A stretch of 40,067 nucleotides of DNA from the NCBI GenBank assembly GCA_027600665.1, contig JADGJL010000119.1, positions 1 through 40,067 on the forward strand. Direction: 5' to 3'. Of this stretch, positions 29,791-40,067 are shown piece by piece. The notes under the pieces are model-generated. The model was given only the letters and a program-made list of their open reading frames with translations. It did not search any database and had not been told where the DNA came from. How positions within the stretch are numbered: position 1 is the first letter of the stretch; the number at the start of each line of letters is the position of its first letter. The position numbers were made by a program, and so were the translations under genes. The DNA is from Irineochytrium annulatum (lineage: Eukaryota; Chytridiomycota; Chytridiomycetes; Chytridiales; Chytridiaceae).

Positions 29791-31653
29791 TTACTTTTTA
29801 CGCAAGTATTGATAGCCTACAACAGCTAAAATGGAAATCGACAACGAAATAAGCAAAATTTGAGACGTGGTAGGGGAGCGTGATCGTGTAACCGCAACAA
29901 TTTCACCCTCCACAAAGAACTTCCCCGTCCGGATTATGCGAACGTTAACCCAGTTACCCATTAGCTTATCATCGAGAGGAACCAACACTTGTCTATAAGC
30001 CTTGTCATGCCCAACGTAATGTTTCTCGTCCGACGCCAATTGTGTCACTAAAACGCGCATGCTCGACCCGAGAAGGTGTTCGTACGGCAAGTAGGAATCA
30101 AATAGTTTCGTTACAGCTCGAGACCGGCTTTTGACTACCTCGGAGGTATGCTTTTTCATTCTTGCCGCCGGAGTTCCAGGGCGAGGGTAGAACTTTGTCC
30201 GCTGTCAGCAACAAAACGCATGAAAGTGCGCACCTGAGAGATATGAAGCACGGAGAATTTATACTCTTCAATAAGCTGTAGCGTCTCTTCAAAATCCGCA
30301 TCCGATTCTGTTGGAAATCCACATATGATGTCTGTGGCTGAAAGAATTAGCGAACACTATTTCGCAACAGTAAAAACCTATTGTCATATCCGGAACACCT
30401 TGTATCAGCGCGTCAACGACGTCTTTAAAGTCGTTTATTGTGTACTGTCGCCTCATATCGTGCAGCACGCGGTTTGACCCCGCCTGAACCGGTACATGTA
30501 GGAAGCTTGAGATAATATAAAAAGACAGCTATCTACAGGTCAGTAGTACTTACCTGTAGACCCGCGGGTGGGAAAGAATTTTGACCATTTCTCCGATATG
30601 GCGAATGATGTAAGGCGGATTTGTCATTCCTATTGCTAGTTAAACCAGTTTTACTCGCTAAATAGCACCTATTCTGAGCATAGTCCCGGAGATGCGGTCT
30701 TCTTCCAAAATCTTGACAATGCCCCACAACAGATCGATGATGGTCACGCCAATATCAATGCCGTACGCGCCAGTGTCTTCGGATGTAAGCCAAATCTCTT
30801 TAACACCCTCCTTCACAACAACGCGCACACGGTCCCAGATATCCTCCATGTCATAGCTGCCCAAGTTTCCGCGTGCGTGCTTCGTCTTGCAATAGGTGCA
30901 CTGGTTGAGACATCCCGTGTTGATAGGTATGATTTCGACATATTTATTCTTCCGGATCTTCGGAAGGTCTAGTGACGCCCCTCCCGCTTTTCGGTTATTC
31001 GCTGCATGCCGTTTCTCCTTGGTTAACCGCATTATGTTTCCTTGCAAAGTCGATTCCACAACCTCAACGACGCGGTCGATATTTTGAACTCCCACGATTG
31101 AAAGATTTTCCCACTCAGACCCCTCCGCCGGCGCCCCTTGAGAGACACACCCTGCTACAACAACCTGCCTGTAAGCGCATGTTTGTAGATGCGTGTCACT
31201 GCACCTTTTTGCCCAAGTCTAAACCTTTCTTTATTTCGTTAACAAAGGCAGATTCGGACGGCCCCTTCACAGTGCTGCGAAGTCTTTAGTGGCTAGGCCA
31301 ACACTCTTGTGAGTACCATGAATTCAACAACCAAAGGTCGGACTCTACCCTTTTTGAGTCCTCCATGGAGACATCATAGCCATGTTCTGCAAGCAAACCA
31401 GCCATGTATTCGCCGTCTAATAGTATACTTCAGAAATCAACTAAAAGGAAGTTTGCGAACCCGAAACATTGTGGCTGCAACCAAAAATCTTGATAAATAT
31501 CTTGCCAATGCCGGGCTGAAAGAAGTCCTTCGTGACGTGTGGCAAGTCTTCGTCCAGTATAAAATTCGCTTTCCTCTTGACTGAGCGAACGCCGGCAGAG
31601 CCGTAGCTGAGATCATCGTCGAGCTCGAATGCAATATCCTCAATGTCGTCCAT
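29791..31653 (-). CDS. CDKAL1: CDKAL1-type threonylcarbamoyladenosine tRNA methylthiotransferase
   Basis: Eight exons: 31461-31653, 31317-31416, 31205-31274, 30669-31164, 30554-30629, 30378-30505, 30234-30337 and 29791-30192, giving 522 aa (human 579). The enzyme is a radical-SAM methylthiotransferase that makes ms2t6A37 in tRNA(Lys). It has the N-terminal UPF0004 cluster site (FGCSHN, then NSC after WLL, then AGCV: three Cys), the radical-SAM motif [15 protein letters not shown] (CxxxCxxC), [48 protein letters not shown], and a C-terminal TRAM-type segment QVLVPLDD. The last 25 residues contain a hydrophobic helix with a basic end (YLRKK), matching the ER tail anchor of animal CDKAL1. For exon 7 I chose the acceptor that keeps Ala-Thr before DIICGFP; another AG lies 6 bp on. 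Confidence 0.95.
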
Positions 31654-31894
31654 AATGATGCTCCAGTGCTCAACAGGCGCGCAAGGGCACAGGCGAATGG
31701 AAAGTCAACAGGATTGACGCTCGCAAAATTGACAGCTTCCACATGATATTTACTTGGCAAAAATCGTCGTCTCGACACCGATGTCGAGAGGAGCGGGCGA
31801 TGAGCCTGGCTGCCAGCCGTAACTTGATGTATTGGTTTAATGTATGATCTACGACTACTGTTATGTGCGCAAGTATCAGAAGTGTCCGTCTTCC

Positions 31895-34800
31895 CTAATC
31901 CATCCCCGCCATCCCCAAATTCCAATACGGGGGCAACCCTGGTATATCCCGACCCTGGAAGTAATGCATCCCTCTAAGCTTGTCACTAAACTCGACAAAA
32001 TCTGAAGACCGGTCGACCCCAAACGCGAGCGCTTGCAGCATGAGTGCGTCCACCTGCTCGCGCATGATCTTCGCCGGCAGCACTTCATTACTCGCCAGCG
32101 TCGGGAATGTCGTGTCAACGACCTGTGAGACTAGCGCCGCGTCGTAGTTGGAACCCATCGTCGCCGCAAGCATGAGCGCGGGGGTGTAGTGCGACGCCGT
32201 GTTCGGCTGCGCCACCAGCTCCCCGATCGTATCATTTGAGCCGATGCATGAGCGTGGCGGGACGGTTACATCCCTCCCGAAGAAGCGCCGGACCTCGTTC
32301 CCACCCTCCTTCACCAGCCCACCTATCGCTTCCCTGAGCCGGTGTAACCTTTTCGGAAAAACGCCACTCATTGTAGGAGCTGTCCCAGCGTGAATACTTG
32401 TGCCATTTAGATCGACCGGCATGTGCGTCCAGTAATCTATAGCGACGGACGCCGCCGGCATGAGTGGCCGGTTCATCTTCGACTTGGAGTACCTCACGTC
32501 CCATACGTTCCGGATCGCCCGGGCGTGCATTGAGAGGGACGTCATCAGACGAATTTCCTCCTGGAGTCTCAGATGTCCGGAACTCGGCTCATCCACCGAC
32601 ATCGCAGCCTCTTCCCCCGCCACAGAGCCGCTGCAGGACTTCATTTCGTCCGAGGATTCCAGGTCGACTTCATACTGCCCGATTTCACCATCCAACCACC
32701 CCGATACCCGCATGGCGCCTCTAGCGATTACCTTCGACCACTCGCCGGCGTTGTCGAGGAACAAGTACGTCGACCCGATGATTAAGTCCCACTTCACCCC
32801 GCGAGAACCCCTCGTGATGCTCCCCCGCCTCGCTATCTTATCTGACGTCAGATACTCGAGGTAGCTGGACATCGTCCGCCTGATCGAGGACGAATCATGC
32901 GTCGACAGACCTCTGACGGTGCCAGACTCCAGGATCCTGACGGCGTCATAGAACGACGCGACGGGCAGCTGGAGCGCGACCGTGAAGTTCCGGGCAGGAT
33001 CCAGCGGCGCCGAGTCCGGAAAGCACTCCGGCCGTTGCAACGAGGTCGGGATCAGCTGCGACAGCGGAACCGGTATATCCGCCTCCCCGTATGGGCCCTC
33101 AGTGACGACGGGCGTATCGATGATCAGCTTCCGGATCATATTTGCTGCCCGCGTCGCGTACGTCTGCTCCCCGTGGAAGTAGGCCGCGAGCACCAGAATA
33201 ACGATCTGGTTCATGGCGGCCGATAGCCACTCGTCCAGCTTTATGCTGGATCGACCATGGTTCAACACCGAGGACCTATCCCGCATCAGAAAGGACGAGA
33301 GGGAGATCTGCCGCCCGCTGTTGGTTGAATTGATGATGCAGGGGTACTGATCCGTGGGTTCAGGCCTCTCAATGAATCTGGTGCCGGCGTCGCAGTGGCA
33401 GGGGAGCTCCATCTGTTCGCTAGGGTCGGCTGCCGTGTACAGGACGTACTGCGTCGCGTTCATGATCTCGTCAGCATCAGCTCTCAGTAACTTCGACAGC
33501 GCTACCAGTCCAACAGGTGCCATCCCAGACCACAACATTGCTCTTTCTTTTTCCATGATCGACTGATTGTAGATGAGGCGCTTTAATGGCGTGAGGTTGT
33601 ATGAGTTGATGACACTCGAATCGATCGAGTCGATGAGGAAGCGAATGCCGTGCAACCTCCCCAGGGTCCGCAGCGTCGACGCCTGCGGTCCGGACTCCTG
33701 CTCTTTGCTTCCAGAGTAGAGTCTCAGGACATATCCTGCTGTGGCGAATTGCCCTTTCGATGGGGACCGCTTCCACACCGTCTCCGCCTCCCACGGGGGC
33801 ACGTACGGCGCCGTGGCGGTTTTTGGGAGGTTAACGACGGCAGATGTCGTTTCGGACCGTGCTGAGGTGATCTGATTCACGGGCGAGACAGTGATGTTCT
33901 CCTCCTGTTTTCTAAGCAGATTCGCCGCGACGTTAAGAGTGACTTTCGCTTCCTTTGGCTCAAAGTTACTCGTGACTCCTAGTCGCCACAGCAACTCAAC
34001 CTGGCGACCGATTAGACCGCTGATGTACTATGTCAAAACATACTTTGCTCCTACGACCATATCTCATCCCCTCATCATACTGTTCCTCCGCATCGTTCCG
34101 AAAGATCACCTGCGGCTCCTCGTCCGCCGTAAACATCGCAGAGTTGTTCAACGCCAACGTATTTTCCACAACCCGCGCCATCGGAACGATCACATATTTA
34201 TGAGCCATAGTATGATTCGACAAGGTCCCGTGAATCTCCTCCCATCCATGCTGGTTGATGAAAATATTTCCGTCAAAAGCCAGAATCCACCGGAATCTGG
34301 ACTTCCCATGCTTAATTGCAGAATTCCGCGCCCCGTTCTTCATCCATGGCGTTAAAGCGTGGAATGCCAAATGCGGACCTACATTGTTCATGATATACTG
34401 GTTCTTATCATGATACATATAATCCAGCACCCTCATCTTGGCTCTCTTCTTTAAGCCAATGTAAGTCTCGGACCTGAGGAAGTCCTTCTCTGGGAAATGC
34501 TTCATAGTCATCCCGATGGTCTTGTACGTGTCCAGCTCGAACGGGATCCGGAAGTAACGCTCTCCCCTGCTCTCCAAAAGCTGGATAATGGCCTCCTCCG
34601 TCGCCGTGTCGACGATCCTGTTCAAGATCCACCACTTTTTGCAGCCAGGGAACGCGGGCTCGTGGTCGAGGATGAAGCGGAGGTTGATGAGCGTTTGACC
34701 GAGCTTGTGGCGCGGGGGGAGCTCGTTTCCTAGGAACAGACATCAGGACACAAGATGGCCAATACGCTCTCACCGAGAATCCTGTACAGCCCCGCGAAGT

Positions 34801-35221
34801 CCGACTCCGATGACGGAGGCAGAGGCAGGTCCCGTCTCTTCAAGGGACGCTGCATCGCGTCATCCGTCTGCACTATTTGGGACGAGAGCGATGGCGGTCC
34901 CAAAACGGACCACAGGCCGATGCATGCGACGAATGCGTAGCACACGGCCAGGAACCTCAGCATCCCGCGCATTGTCAGCCTGCAAGGAAGCCTGCACATC
35001 GACCGACAGTCTCTCCGGCGGCCGGGGCCGTGCTGTGGCAGGCTGCTCTTGGCCGCGGTCGGCCCCCAGGTGGACCAAAGCTGCGTCGGCCTGATGTGAG
35101 CCGCTCGCGGCTGAGACATGGACGACATGCGGCGGACGCTGTCGAAGCCCGGGTGCGGGGCCGCATCATTCCTGTCTCTGAGGCGCCGTGCTGGGTCGAC
35201 GGCGATCGTGAGATCCATCAA
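31895..35221 (-). CDS. Large membrane-anchored protein, putative glycosyltransferase-like plus alginate-lyase-like modules
   Basis: Three exons: 34774-35221, 34044-34729 and 31895-34000, giving 1079 aa from the first ATG; the start could be further in. A single hydrophobic helix near residues 88-108 after an Arg-rich stretch predicts a type II membrane protein with the bulk in the lumen or outside. Module 1 (about residues 165-385) carries LRFILDHEPAFPGC, WWILNRIVD, FRWILAFDGNIF, YVIVPMAR, EEPQVIFRNDA and YGRRSKVELLWRLG. The DGN motif and layout suggest a GT-A-like sugar-handling domain (inference). Module 2 (about 400-1079) is mostly helical, with an ILVLAAYFHGEQTYATRAA repeat-like segment resembling alginate-lyase or heparinase-type alpha/alpha toroids, but I see no clear catalytic NHG-type motif. 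Potential N-glycosylation sites (NHT, NGT, NDT) are frequent. GC-rich and intron-poor. The function is not known to me; a role in cell-surface polysaccharide is a guess. Confidence 0.6.
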
Positions 35222-35365
35222 GCCGTCACACCCCCTGTCAAATGTCCCTTGACCGCAACCTTACCACGAAGAGAAACGCTCCATCGAAATATACATAAAC
35301 TGAAACATATTAATGTACCGACATGTTGTTATTAATGCCAATATCACTGATGTATTATAAGTATA

Positions 35366-37430
35366 TTACACTCCAGGAGGAGGCGGCACCGCCCCGTTGC
35401 CATTAGAAGAGGAACTGGACGTCGACGACGAAGGGAACCCCGTCATCCCCCCCGTGGTCTGCCACTGCTGCTGCGCCTGCGCCTGCGCCGCCATTATCTG
35501 ATAATTATAGTAATAAGCCTGCTGCTGCTGTGTGTAAGGCGCCGAAGTCTGTACGGGTTTCCGCGCGCCGCCCATCCCCTCGTATCGGAGCTGGGCGGCC
35601 GCGGCCGCTGCGACGGCGGCAGGGGGTACGATGGCGGGCATGGACGCCTGCGCCGCCTGCTGCTGCTTTTGGAGTCGCTCCAGCTCCTCAACGCGTGTTC
35701 GAAGGGTGATATTCTCGGCTGCTGCGCCGCGGAGCTTGGCGTTGTCGGTCGCGAGCTGAGCGGACACCTGCTGTGCCATCCGGAGCTTGTGCATGGTGTC
35801 CTTCTCGCGCTCCTCCGAGTCGATGACGAGTCGCCGCAGGCTCTCAATCATGCCGTCGTTGGGCCTCTCGGTCATCTGGCTCCGGAGCTCCTGCGTCGCC
35901 GCGTCGGCCTCCTGCGCTTTAAGGGTCTCGAGTTCGAGCTGCTCCTTGGTCGACCTGCATTCGGCCTGGAGGTCGGTGATGCGGGAAATGAAGGCCTTGG
36001 CCTCGATGGTGGACTCTTCAATGGCCTGCTTAAGTCGCTCCCGGTGCGCGGCGCACTTCTCCTCGTCATGCTTCGGCTTGTAAGACGCGTCCAGGGACCT
36101 GTGAGTCGACGGCGGCGACATCATGTCGTCGGGCTGCGGCTTCTTCAGCGCCGACGCCATCTGCTGCAGCGTGCGGATTTGCTGCTTGTATCCGTCCACC
36201 TGGTCCTGGAGTCGGGCGACCTGCGCCTTCAGCTCATTCGATTCGAGAGTTGCCGCCTTGAGCTCCTGCTCCAGCTCCAACAATCGACGTGACATGGCTG
36301 GTTGTGAAGCAACGTCCGTCGATGATGCTTTGCTAGCAAGCTCGCCCTTCAGCCGATCGCACTCCTCCTTCTTATTCCCAATATCCCGCTCTAAATCCGC
36401 AATCCTGTTCTTCGCATTGTCCAACTCCACGCCAGCCGCCCTTCCGAGCGCCTGCTTAACCTCATTCATCTCCCGATCAAAGTCAACTTGCAGCTTCGCC
36501 CTCACTCGCTCCTCGACGACCGTCTTGATCCGATGCACTTCCACCTCAATCTTATCATACATTTGCTCCTCACCCTCCTTTCGCCCCTCCACGCGCTGCT
36601 CTTCCCCGTGCTTCTTCAGCTTCTCCTCCTCGGCTTTCAAACGAGCTTCGAGCGTCTTCAGTTGTTCTTTACATGTCGACAGGTCATTCTGAAGCTCTTT
36701 GGAGTCTCGCTGAGATTTGGCTGAGATGGGTTCGGGTTTTGCGTGTATTGCAGCTTTGTATTCTTTCCGGCTTCTTTCGAGTTGAAGGGATAGCTTTGAG
36801 ATCTGACCCTGGCAAAAAGTGTTAGTGCCTAGCGCAGGCACAACCCAAAACGAACAGCGATCTTTGCCAAACATAACAAGCTCGAACAGAAGATGAATGC
36901 AGACAACACAAAGAGCAAAAAACATCAACATTCGAGGCAAACTGTACCTCCAATTCCAGGACCTCGGGGGCAAACACCACCTGAATGGCAGCAAGGACAT
37001 CGCTTCCAGCAGCATCCTCGTACTTGTCTTTAAACAAAACAACCTGCGACTGCGACGACGGGATCGAGGCCACCTCAACAGCGCCCCTCAGCAAGGCCGG
37101 GGAGCACTTCATGTGGATATCAAGCAGATGTGATGCGGCGCGCGTCGGGTGCTGGAATCGCACGAGGACGCACGTGGGGTCGACGGATGTTGTTGCTGAT
37201 GATGAAAGGTGGTGGAATTGCGACGAGGAGGTGGGGGTTTTCGGGGTGTTGGCGACAAGGACGAGGTTCGGGAGCGCAGGAGCATCCTCGGGGGTGGTTG
37301 GATGATTCCGAGAGGATCTGCCGGGCGTGATGGGGTTGGAATCCGTCCTCAGGGTTTTGCGGGGGAGGGGCCCTGGATGGGGGCCGTCGCTGGGCGGCGT
37401 CTTCCGCTTCGTGAGAGCGCTCGTGGACAT
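35366..37430 (-). CDS. Coiled-coil protein of unknown function
   Basis: Two exons, 36948-37430 and 35366-36808, joined across a 139-bp intron (GTACAG...CAG), giving 641 aa. I do not recognise the family. Residues 1-75 are Pro/Ser/Thr-rich and basic. Residues about 80-160 look like a small folded domain (TCVLVRFQHPTRAASHLL, MKCSPALLRGAVEV). From about residue 163 to 530 heptad-like Leu/Glu/Lys patterns indicate a long coiled coil with short breaks. The tail is Ala/Gln/Tyr/Ser-rich (AAAAAAQL, QQQQAYYYNYQ, runs of Ser) and ends in PPPPGV, suggesting disorder. The start at 37430 was taken because it opens a frame that splices cleanly onto the coiled-coil exon; in-frame codons upstream could add about 26 residues. 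Divergent from the methyltransferase gene. Confidence 0.75.
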
Positions 37431-37754
37431 CTCCGCACCCACCGAATTGTCAAAACGCGCGACGAAATGATTGACAATTGCTTCACAAACAAACATCTGT
37501 CCATACAAACGATGTTACTTTCAACAAACCAAAAACTAAGGGGCGAATGTTCGCTTAAACTATGTTTCCTTTTTCATTTTTAAAAATGGTGTGGAAAAGG
37601 AAAGCTTGAAATCCGTCTTCTTTTTTGGTCTGTTGTGAAAGCGCTCTTGCAGCAATCCGGTCCCATGAGGCGAAGGTTGATTACGATCTCATCTGTGGGA
37701 GCTTGGTCCAAGGACCAGATCAAGGCTTGAAAAAACATCAGTCCAAACAACATC
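37431..37754. promoter_or_regulatory. Divergent promoter region, coiled-coil gene / methyltransferase
   Basis: 324 bp between divergent starts. AT-rich around 37540-37620. No gene, RNA or repeat seen. Confidence 0.4.
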
Positions 37755-38936
37755 ATGAGTCCACTCCTGGCCTTGTCATCGCAGGAGGCTGACGGTGCCG
37801 CCCCGACCGCCGCCATCGAGGACATGGCGACGCGACTGACGCTCGACGACGCCCTCAGGACGAACTCGAAGCTCATCCCGAATGTCCTCCAGGCGAAGGC
37901 GGGGAACGGGAAGCTCGCGTCCGCACTCCCGGACCTGGCCGCGACGACCAAGCGTGTATGCCATGGTCGCGTGGAGAACCTCGAGGCCATGGTGCCCGCG
38001 GCGTGGTGGAAGACGGTGTTTGCGGACTCGATGTACCTGAAGACCGACGGAGACGTTGTTGAGGACCCCGAGGTCACTAAGGCAGAGATTGATCTTCTGG
38101 CGGCCGACGCTGCCATCAGGGTCATCTTTAACCGCGGGAGCGCGAAGTCTAATGAGGGTGGGTTCTGCTGCGCTCCATCAACCGGATTGCATCGCTGACG
38201 ACTCCTTTATCCTTCCAAACTCTCAGGCGCCGCGCGCGTTCTGGACCTCTGCTGCGGCCAGGGCCGACATGCTCTATCGCTTGCCGAGCAATACCCCCAC
38301 CTCCACCTCTGCGGCCACGACCAGTCCACGTACCTCATCTCGCTGGCTAAAGAGCGCGCGGCCGCTTCCAAGCTCTCTGCCAACACGACATTTACCGTTG
38401 GCGACTGCCGCCAGATCCCGTACGCCGACAAGCACTTCGACCTCGTCCTCGTCATGGGAAACTCGTTCGGCTACTTCTCCGACGACGACGACGACAACAG
38501 CGTCCTGAGGGAGATCTGCAGGGTTATGAAGCCGGGGGGCAAGCTCATCCTGGATCTCACAGACGGCGTGCACATGCGCACGAACTATTCGCCGAGGAGC
38601 TGGGAGTGGATCGACGACGAGACGTTCGTATGCCGTGAGAGACAGCTCAGCAAGGACGGGCGCAGGTTGAATTCGAGGGAGGTCATCACGGCGACGTCGA
38701 AGGGGGTCATTCGCGATCAGTTTTATCAGGAGAGGCTGTACAGCCGTGATGATATCAGGGTCATGCTAGAGGCCGCGGGCCTTGTCATGGAGGAGGTAGG
38801 CAACGACGGGGTGGATGCCGCTGAGGGGAAGCTTGTTACGACCGTGACTGTGGCCAACGATTTGAGCAAGCGCGGTGAAGGTAATATCACCCGGCTTCCG
38901 TCCTGCGTCATGAACTTTGCTGAACTCTTGCAATAG
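37755..38936 (+). CDS. Class I SAM-dependent methyltransferase
   Basis: Two exons, 37755-38157 and 38227-38936, joined over a 69-bp GTGGGT...CAG intron, giving 370 aa. The Rossmann motif I is VLDLCCGQGRHALSLA (about residues 138-153), followed by the acidic GHDQS after strand 2, GDCRQIPYADKHFDLVL, and MGNSFGYF after motif post I, then VLREICRVMKPGGKLILDL. The N-terminal 130 residues hold WWKTVFADSMYLKTDGDVVEDPEVT, a lead-in found in a group of bacterial and eukaryotic small-molecule methyltransferases before the catalytic domain. The C-terminal half has the SWEWIDDETFVCRERQL strand region and REVI segments typical of that group. The substrate is not inferable from sequence. No targeting signal is evident. 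Confidence 0.85.
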
Positions 38937-39206
38937 ATCTTGGAATGATGGAGCAGCGCATGTTCCTGGTGGGCATCAGGGGACAATGAACAAACTGACA
39001 CTAAGCTTTCATTCTACTACCTAGTTTAATATCTGCTCCGTATTATCTATCCTTATTCCCTAATCGTATCTTCTAATAAATATCTAATATTTATGCATTT
39101 TGGATTGAAACGACGATCTGCCCGTCTGGCCATCCTCGTGGAAACGGCCGAGCAGTCGAAATCGCAGATCTATGAATGAGTGATGTTTTCGTATTTTTGA
39201 CAACAA

Positions 39207-40067
39207 ATGTTCTTTGCAACAGCGAAGAGAAGGGAGGACTATGAGGTGAAGCCGCTGGGGAGCGGCCACCTGATCCTGGACGCCAAGAACCTCGGGAACG
39301 CCCAGTTCGAGCGCTGGTCCCTTCCTGACTCGCAGTCAGATCCGAGCGCCGGCGCTACGACGGACCCCCAGTGTCCCCCACCATGCACCATCGTCTTCCG
39401 CCTTGCCGACAGCGCAGATCAGTACTGGCAGCTCCCTAAGTTCGGCGTCATGGAGCCCCTGAACATGTTTGAGCCGATCCAGGTATGGCCGGCCGATCGC
39501 ATCAGTTTATCGTTAGTTTCCCTTTCAACTAAGCAGTCTCGCCCCTGACAGATCACGGCCACCTTGTCGACCACTAACACGCCCATCCGTCTTTCAAACA
39601 TCTCCAGGACCTTCTTGACTGAGCTGGAGGCCCACGTCCTCTCGGCCGCGACCGAGAACCTTCTCCGAGGCATCCTCAAGAACCAGCGCAGCATTCTCAA
39701 CTCATCCTACACCGACCGCGTCCGTCTCATGAACCCCAAGCCTGAGTACTCACAGCCCATCCACGCTGCCATGCCAACACCAATCCACCTTGTGCCCTCA
39801 CCTCCACTTGTGCCCCCAAGCCCGAAACATAAACCGCCTAATAACGCAACGACGCAGCAAACGCACCGGAACCCGCCGCCGAACATCAGCATGCAGCTCC
39901 AAAACAGTCATCACCATCATCACTCGCAGCCCATCACACCCGTCGTGGCTGTGTCACCGATGTCCGCCCCCGTCCCGTCACCCGTCACCGCGGCGCCGTC
40001 ATCAGCGCCACCGCAGCTCCAGCAAACCCACACCCACCACCAGCAGCCGACCCCCCCACCTCAACAT
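39207..40067 (+). CDS. Partial gene of unknown function, cut by the window end
   Basis: Exon 1 39207-39482 and exon 2 from 39552, open to the last base, joined across a 69-bp GTATGG...CAG intron; 264 codons are visible and no stop. The N-terminal part looks like a folded domain (KRREDYEVKPLGSGHLIL, QYWQLPKFGVMEPLNMFEPI, then FLTELEAHVLSAATENLLRG). After about residue 165 it becomes Pro/His/Gln/Ser-rich low complexity with several His runs. I do not recognise the family. The composition suggests a nuclear regulatory protein, which is only a guess. The start ATG is the first in frame after an AT-rich leader. Confidence 0.6.

Noticed and set aside
35669..36292. 207-codon plus-strand frame rich in Leu and Arg
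   Set aside because: Antisense shadow of the coiled-coil exon.

Overview
The window is nuclear DNA of a eukaryote, most likely an early-diverging, zoospore-forming fungus (chytrid-like). The evidence is as follows. Almost every gene is cut by very short GT-AG introns, mostly 36-60 bp. There is a fungal Ndt80/PhoG-type transcription factor. There are also genes tied to cilia and centrioles, or kept in animals and flagellated fungi but not expected in yeasts and moulds: a four-module AK9-type adenylate kinase, an FOP/CEP43-like centriolar protein, cyclin Y, EIPR1 and CDKAL1. The lineage call is inference. The eukaryotic, intron-rich nature is read directly from the sequence.

Layout. 0-3.5 kb: Ndt80-family regulator (-). 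4.6-5.7 kb: PuuE-type allantoinase (+). 6.1-6.9 kb: UBC13 (-), head to head with GatB (+, 7.0-9.2 kb). 9.2-10.3 kb: secreted glutaminyl cyclase (-), head to head with cyclin Y (+, 10.5-12.7 kb). 12.8-18.6 kb: AK9-like multi-adenylate kinase (-, 18 exons). 18.8-20.0 kb: NIPA-type membrane transporter (-), head to head with ABCF3/GCN20 (+, 20.1-22.6 kb). 22.6-24.0 kb: AMPK gamma/SNF4 (-). 24.0-25.5 kb: an unresolved minus-strand stretch holding a strong 71-bp hairpin. 25.7-26.8 kb: AIR-type zinc-knuckle protein (+). 27.0-27.9 kb: FOP/CEP43-like (-). 28.2-29.8 kb: EIPR1 (+). 29.8-31.7 kb: CDKAL1 (-). 31.9-35.2 kb: large membrane-anchored putative polysaccharide enzyme (-). 35.4-37.4 kb: coiled-coil protein (-). 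37.8-38.9 kb: SAM methyltransferase (+). 39.2 kb to the end: partial gene (+).

The genes are single-copy housekeeping genes rather than a cluster with one job. The common theme is compactness. Convergent neighbours end 67-82 bp apart, 5 bp apart (EIPR1/CDKAL1), or with overlapping stop codons (ABCF3/SNF4). Divergent pairs share promoters of about 106-360 bp. Exon joins below were worked out by hand from splice motifs, reading-frame continuity and family similarity. For the complete models the summed coding length is a multiple of three, and it is close to the usual family length wherever the family has one. Starts of the Ndt80, SNF4 and membrane-enzyme genes are the least certain. No tRNA, rRNA, CRISPR array or transposon was seen.
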